From the NCBI GenBank assembly GCA_003597945.1, contig QZJS01000105.1:1-38805 (forward strand): a DNA stretch of 38,805 nucleotides, written 5' to 3'. The notes under the pieces are model-generated. The model searched no databases. It saw only the letters and a list, made by a program, of their open reading frames with translations, and had not been told where the DNA came from. Positions 35,340-38,805 of this stretch are shown here, in pieces; position 1 is the first letter of the stretch, and every line of letters begins with the position of its first letter. This DNA comes from Desulfobacteraceae bacterium (GTDB lineage: Bacteria; Desulfobacterota; Desulfobacteria; Desulfobacterales; Desulfosalsimonadaceae). The position numbers were made by a program, and so were the translations under genes.

Positions 35340-36992
35340 ATGTTGAAAATCCTACCCTTGGGCGGCCTCGGTGAAATCGGCCTTAATATGATGGTATTCG
35401 AATACGAAGATACCATTGTGATCATCGATGCGGGACTGATGTTTCCCGAGGCCTATATGTTCGGCGTGGATTATGTTATTCCGGATATGGACTACATCCG
35501 GCGGAACAAGGCGAAAGTTGCGGCCATTATTCTTACCCATGCGCACGAGGACCATATCGGCGCCATGCCGTATCTGCTCAAAGAGGTCAATGTGCCGGTT
35601 TATGCCACGCCGTTTACCCTCGGCATGCTCCAGCATAAACTCGAAGAACACGACATCCTTTCCCAGGTGTTGCTCAAAACCATCACCCCTTTGGAAAAAC
35701 TGCACATTGCGCCGTTTACCTTTGAATTTATCCGGGTCAACCACAGCGTAGTGGACGGTGTGGGGATTGCGGTGCGGACCCCGGTGGGGCTGATCGTCCA
35801 TACCGGTGATTTCAAGCTGACCGAAACCGCCATCAGCGGCATGTCCACGGATGTGGACCGTTTCGCCCGACTGGGGGACGAAGGAGTACTGGCGCTGCTG
35901 TCGGATTCCACCAACGTGGAAAAAGAGGGTCGCTCGGTTTCTGATTCCCAGGTTGGCGGAACCCTTGAAAAGATTGTTGCCGCCAGTTCCGGCCGCGTGA
36001 TCATCGCTTTGTTTGCGTCCAATATCGCCCGGATTCAGCAAATCATCAGCATTTGCGGGCGCCTGGGCCGCAAAGCCGTTTTTAACGGTCGCAGCATCGA
36101 GCTGAGCGCCGGCATCGCAAGCGAATTAAAATTGCTTGATATTCCCGCTGACCTGGTTATCGATGTGAGCGAAATCGATGATTACGCGCCGGAGGAGATA
36201 CTGATTCTTACCACCGGAAGCCAGGGGGAACCCATGTCCGTCCTGGCGCGCATGTCCGCGGGAACCCACAAACAGTTGAAGGTTGAGCAGGGAGACCGGG
36301 TAATCCTGTCGTCAAAATTTATCCCCGGCAATGAAAAGGCCATTGCAAAGATCATCAATAATCTGTTCCGCAGAGGGGCGGACGTGGTTTATGAGACCAT
36401 CTCCGAGATTCATGTTTCCGGTCACGCCTTCCGGGAAGAACTGCGCGTCATGATTGCGCTGACCCGGCCGCGCTATTTTGTGCCGATTCACGGCGAATAC
36501 CGGCACCTGGTGCATCACGCCAATCTTGCCGAGGCTTGTGGAATTCCAAGGGAACGGGTCTTGCTGGCGGAAAACGGCCAGGTTCTCAAATTTGACGCGT
36601 CCGGCGGCCGGGTCAGCGGATCCGTGGATGTCGGCCGTATCCTGGTGGACGGCAAGGGCATCGGTGATGTGGGCCGCTCGGTGTTAAAAGAACGGCGGTT
36701 GCTTTCCGAAGAGGGGCTTGTGGTGGTAACCCTGGCCATTGATGCGGAAACCGGGTTTGTGGTATACGGTCCCGAGATTGTTTCCAAAGGACTGGTGTTT
36801 GAGACGGAGACGGGTCATATCATTGACGATGCCCAGTGTGTTCTGCTGGAAATCATCGAGGAGGTCGCCCTGCTTGCTCCGTCTCGCCGGGCTGATGTCC
36901 TGCGCCAGAAAATGCACCGGGCTCTGAGGGAATATTTTACGTTCACCCTTAAGCGCAGGCCGGTAATTCTGCCGTTTATTCTCGAATTATGA
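35340..36992 (+). CDS. rnj: Ribonuclease J
   Basis: 550 residues from the ATG at 35340 (AACGGA upstream); an in-frame TTG at 35304 would overlap the previous gene. Metallo-beta-lactamase/beta-CASP architecture: HAHEDHIG (67-74) binds the two zincs, LIVHTGDFKL gives further metal ligands, IHVSGHA and VPIHGEYRHLVHHANLA are the beta-CASP motifs, and a C-terminal RNase-J domain follows. It acts as a 5'-3' exonuclease and endonuclease in mRNA decay and rRNA maturation. Together with the YhaM-type nuclease and RicT, the window carries several RNA-processing factors better known from Firmicutes. Confidence 0.94.
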   Translation: MLKILPLGGLGEIGLNMMVFEYEDTIVIIDAGLMFPEAYMFGVDYVIPDMDYIRRNKAKVAAIILTHAHEDHIGAMPYLLKEVNVPVYATPFTLGMLQHKLEEHDILSQVLLKTITPLEKLHIAPFTFEFIRVNHSVVDGVGIAVRTPVGLIVHTGDFKLTETAISGMSTDVDRFARLGDEGVLALLSDSTNVEKEGRSVSDSQVGGTLEKIVAASSGRVIIALFASNIARIQQIISICGRLGRKAVFNGRSIELSAGIASELKLLDIPADLVIDVSEIDDYAPEEILILTTGSQGEPMSVLARMSAGTHKQLKVEQGDRVILSSKFIPGNEKAIAKIINNLFRRGADVVYETISEIHVSGHAFREELRVMIALTRPRYFVPIHGEYRHLVHHANLAEACGIPRERVLLAENGQVLKFDASGGRVSGSVDVGRILVDGKGIGDVGRSVLKERRLLSEEGLVVVTLAIDAETGFVVYGPEIVSKGLVFETETGHIIDDAQCVLLEIIEEVALLAPSRRADVLRQKMHRALREYFTFTLKRRPVILPFILEL

Positions 36993-37035
36993 GACTGTTG
37001 GTTTAAAAATATTTAGTTCATGACGGTGATCAATA

Positions 37036-38805
37036 ATGCGCAGGGAAATAATCGGCATTTTTTTATTTTTTCTGGTGATTCTTACCTTGATGAGCCTGCT
37101 TTCTTATCACCCGGATGATCCGTGTTTTCTGAGCAAAGCCGGTCCATCCGGATTGCCGTTTAATTTTTTCGGTGTTTTCGGCGCCCATCTTGCCGGTTTC
37201 CTGATCGGGGTGACCGGGGTCGGGGCCTTCTGGATGCCGCTTCTCCTGCTGATTGCCAGTATTGAGTTTTTCAGTATCGAGTCGTCCGTTCACCGCGTTC
37301 CATTTATCATAGGAGGCGGGTTTCTTCTCATTCTGGGAACCGGCAGCCTGTTTGCCTTTTATCAGGATCTTTATGTCATATTCGGGCGCGCTTATCCGGC
37401 CGGCGGGATCATCGGATCATGGGTTAAAAATTTTCTGGACCATTATACCAATGTGACCGGCGGCACCCTGATTCTGATTTTTTTTCTGCTCATCGGATTT
37501 GTCCTGACAACCGGGGTGTCTGTTGTTAATTTTTCCGGCAAGGCACTACGGGCATGCCTGCGCGTTGCCCAAGGTTCCCGATGGGTTTTTGCCCAGGCCC
37601 GAACGGTTTTCCTGTGGATCGTCGCCGTCGTCAAACGGGCTTTTGCGGCAATCATCGGTTTGATAAAAAGGGACCTCCCGCAGGAATCACCGCAGTCGGG
37701 CGAACCGGAAAAAGAGGTCCGGAGCCGGAAACCGGTTGCGGATGCGCCCCGGCCCGTTTTGCATGAACCCGATCCACAAGAGAAAAAATCCGAAATCCGA
37801 CCGGAACACAATATCACCATCAAGGAAATGCAGCCGCCAAGGCCCCTGCGCAGTGTTCCCATACCAAAGCAGCAGGAATTTGCCTCCATGCGGACCGACA
37901 GCGGTTTCCAACTACCGGCCGTCGGGTTTTTAAAAGATCCCGAAGTGGTGATCGATGACGTGGATCATGAAAATCTGCGCAACATGTCCAAGCTGCTGGA
38001 ACAGAAACTTGATGACTTCGGGGTGAGGGGAAATGTGGTGACCGTGCTTCCCGGTCCGGTGATCACCCGGTTTGAATTCGCGCCCGCCCCGGGCATCAAG
38101 ATCAACAAGGTCGTCAATCTCGCGGATGACCTGGCCCTGGCGCTTCGGGCCATGAGCATCCGCATTATCGCGCCGATACCCGGAAAGGCCGTCATCGGCA
38201 TTGAAGTGCCCAATGCCCGTCGGGAAATCGTGGTGATCAAGGATATTATTGTTTCCGCGGCGTTTGAAAAAGCCAAATCAAAACTGACCCTGGCCCTGGG
38301 CAAGGATATTGTCGGCAATCCCGTGGTGGCGGACCTTGAAACCATGCCGCATCTGCTCATCGCCGGGGCCACCGGAACCGGGAAAAGCGTGGCCCTTAAT
38401 ACCATGATCACGAGCCTGCTCTACAAGGCGACTCCCGAAGATGTGAAAATCATCATGATCGATCCCAAGCGGATTGAGCTGTCCATGTATGACGGGATTC
38501 CCCATCTGATCACGCCGGTGGTCACGGACATGAAAAAAGCAACCAACGCCCTGTTCTGGGCGGTCCGGGAAATGGAGCGGCGGTATAAGCTGCTTTCCGA
38601 AACCCGGGTCAGAAACATCCGCCAGTACAACCGGCGACCCAAAAAGACGGAAACCGCGGAAGAGGCGGCTGCAGCGGATGCCGCCGCAGCCGGTAAAGGG
38701 TGGGAGGCCGTTACGGAAGACCTGCCGGAAAAGTTGCCTTATATCGTGATCATCATCGACGAACTGGCGGATCTGATGATGGTGTCGTCCCGGGACGTGG
38801 AAGTC
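37036..38805 (+). CDS. ftsK: DNA translocase FtsK (5' part, truncated by the window edge)
   Basis: 590 codons from ATG 37036 (GGTGA 8 bases upstream) with no stop before the edge. About four membrane helices occupy residues ~5-170, then a Pro/Glu/Arg-rich linker (~210-285), then the motor: Walker A GATGTGKS at 444-451 and Walker B IVIIIDELADLMM with D575. An alanine-rich insert (~538-556) lies between them. The gamma domain is outside the window. It couples chromosome dimer resolution and segregation to division. It is intact as far as seen. Confidence 0.96.
   Translation, partial: MRREIIGIFLFFLVILTLMSLLSYHPDDPCFLSKAGPSGLPFNFFGVFGAHLAGFLIGVTGVGAFWMPLLLLIASIEFFSIESSVHRVPFIIGGGFLLILGTGSLFAFYQDLYVIFGRAYPAGGIIGSWVKNFLDHYTNVTGGTLILIFFLLIGFVLTTGVSVVNFSGKALRACLRVAQGSRWVFAQARTVFLWIVAVVKRAFAAIIGLIKRDLPQESPQSGEPEKEVRSRKPVADAPRPVLHEPDPQEKKSEIRPEHNITIKEMQPPRPLRSVPIPKQQEFASMRTDSGFQLPAVGFLKDPEVVIDDVDHENLRNMSKLLEQKLDDFGVRGNVVTVLPGPVITRFEFAPAPGIKINKVVNLADDLALALRAMSIRIIAPIPGKAVIGIEVPNARREIVVIKDIIVSAAFEKAKSKLTLALGKDIVGNPVVADLETMPHLLIAGATGTGKSVALNTMITSLLYKATPEDVKIIMIDPKRIELSMYDGIPHLITPVVTDMKKATNALFWAVREMERRYKLLSETRVRNIRQYNRRPKKTETAEEAAAADAAAAGKGWEAVTEDLPEKLPYIVIIIDELADLMMVSSRDVEV

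Overview
The window is a continuous 38.8 kb piece of a Gram-negative bacterial chromosome. It probably comes from a sulfate-reducing Desulfobacterota (Desulfobacterales-like, formerly Deltaproteobacteria). The reasons are moderate GC, outer-membrane machinery (LptD, a TamA/TamB-like pair), several small multi-Fe-S proteins including a siroheme-type sulfite-reductase-like protein, a DUF2284 protein, ribonuclease J plus a YhaM-type exoribonuclease, and a PAS-LuxR regulator. The lineage is inferred from gene content; no rRNA or tRNA gene is present to confirm it. No phage, integrase, transposase, CRISPR array or tRNA was found.

Layout. Positions 1-25202 are almost entirely minus-strand. Read in transcription order (right to left): HU-family protein, DNA polymerase III delta-prime (holB), RicT/PSP1 protein, MetG, a PAS x4-LuxR regulator, a penicillin-binding transpeptidase, and a giant GlmS-like protein whose gene overlaps the transpeptidase gene. 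Then come a palindromic repeat, an alpha/beta hydrolase, an acyl-CoA ligase, TamB, a second copy of the repeat, a TamA/BamA-like Omp85 protein, a DUF2284 protein, a small sulfite-reductase-like ferredoxin, a winged-helix/ferredoxin protein, and an AT-rich membrane kinase of the dolichol/phytol-kinase type. lptD (minus) and yhaM (plus) are divergent around 27.7 kb. From there everything is plus-strand: yhaM, tmk, a cysteine synthase-cysteinyl-tRNA-synthetase fusion, an unknown protein, a 2[4Fe-4S] ferredoxin, a LarA-type DUF2088 protein, an O6-methylguanine-DNA methyltransferase, an unknown 110-residue protein, rnj and the 5' part of ftsK, which runs off the right edge.

Themes. Envelope biogenesis dominates (TamA/TamB, LptD, transpeptidase, GlmS-like enzyme, acyl-CoA ligase, membrane lipid kinase), mixed with replication and translation housekeeping and a small redox/sulfur cluster.

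The observations most worth checking are: (1) a CysK-CysRS fusion whose synthetase half keeps the zinc site but has lost KMSKS and altered HIGH; (2) a 1256-residue GlmS homologue with a buried putative nucleophile Cys63, a ~160-residue insertion and a ~205-residue C-terminal extension; (3) two inverted copies of a ~180 bp near-palindrome, each about 15 bp after a stop codon, one sitting just upstream of the tamA start; (4) an exact 360 bp-period fourfold PAS duplication.
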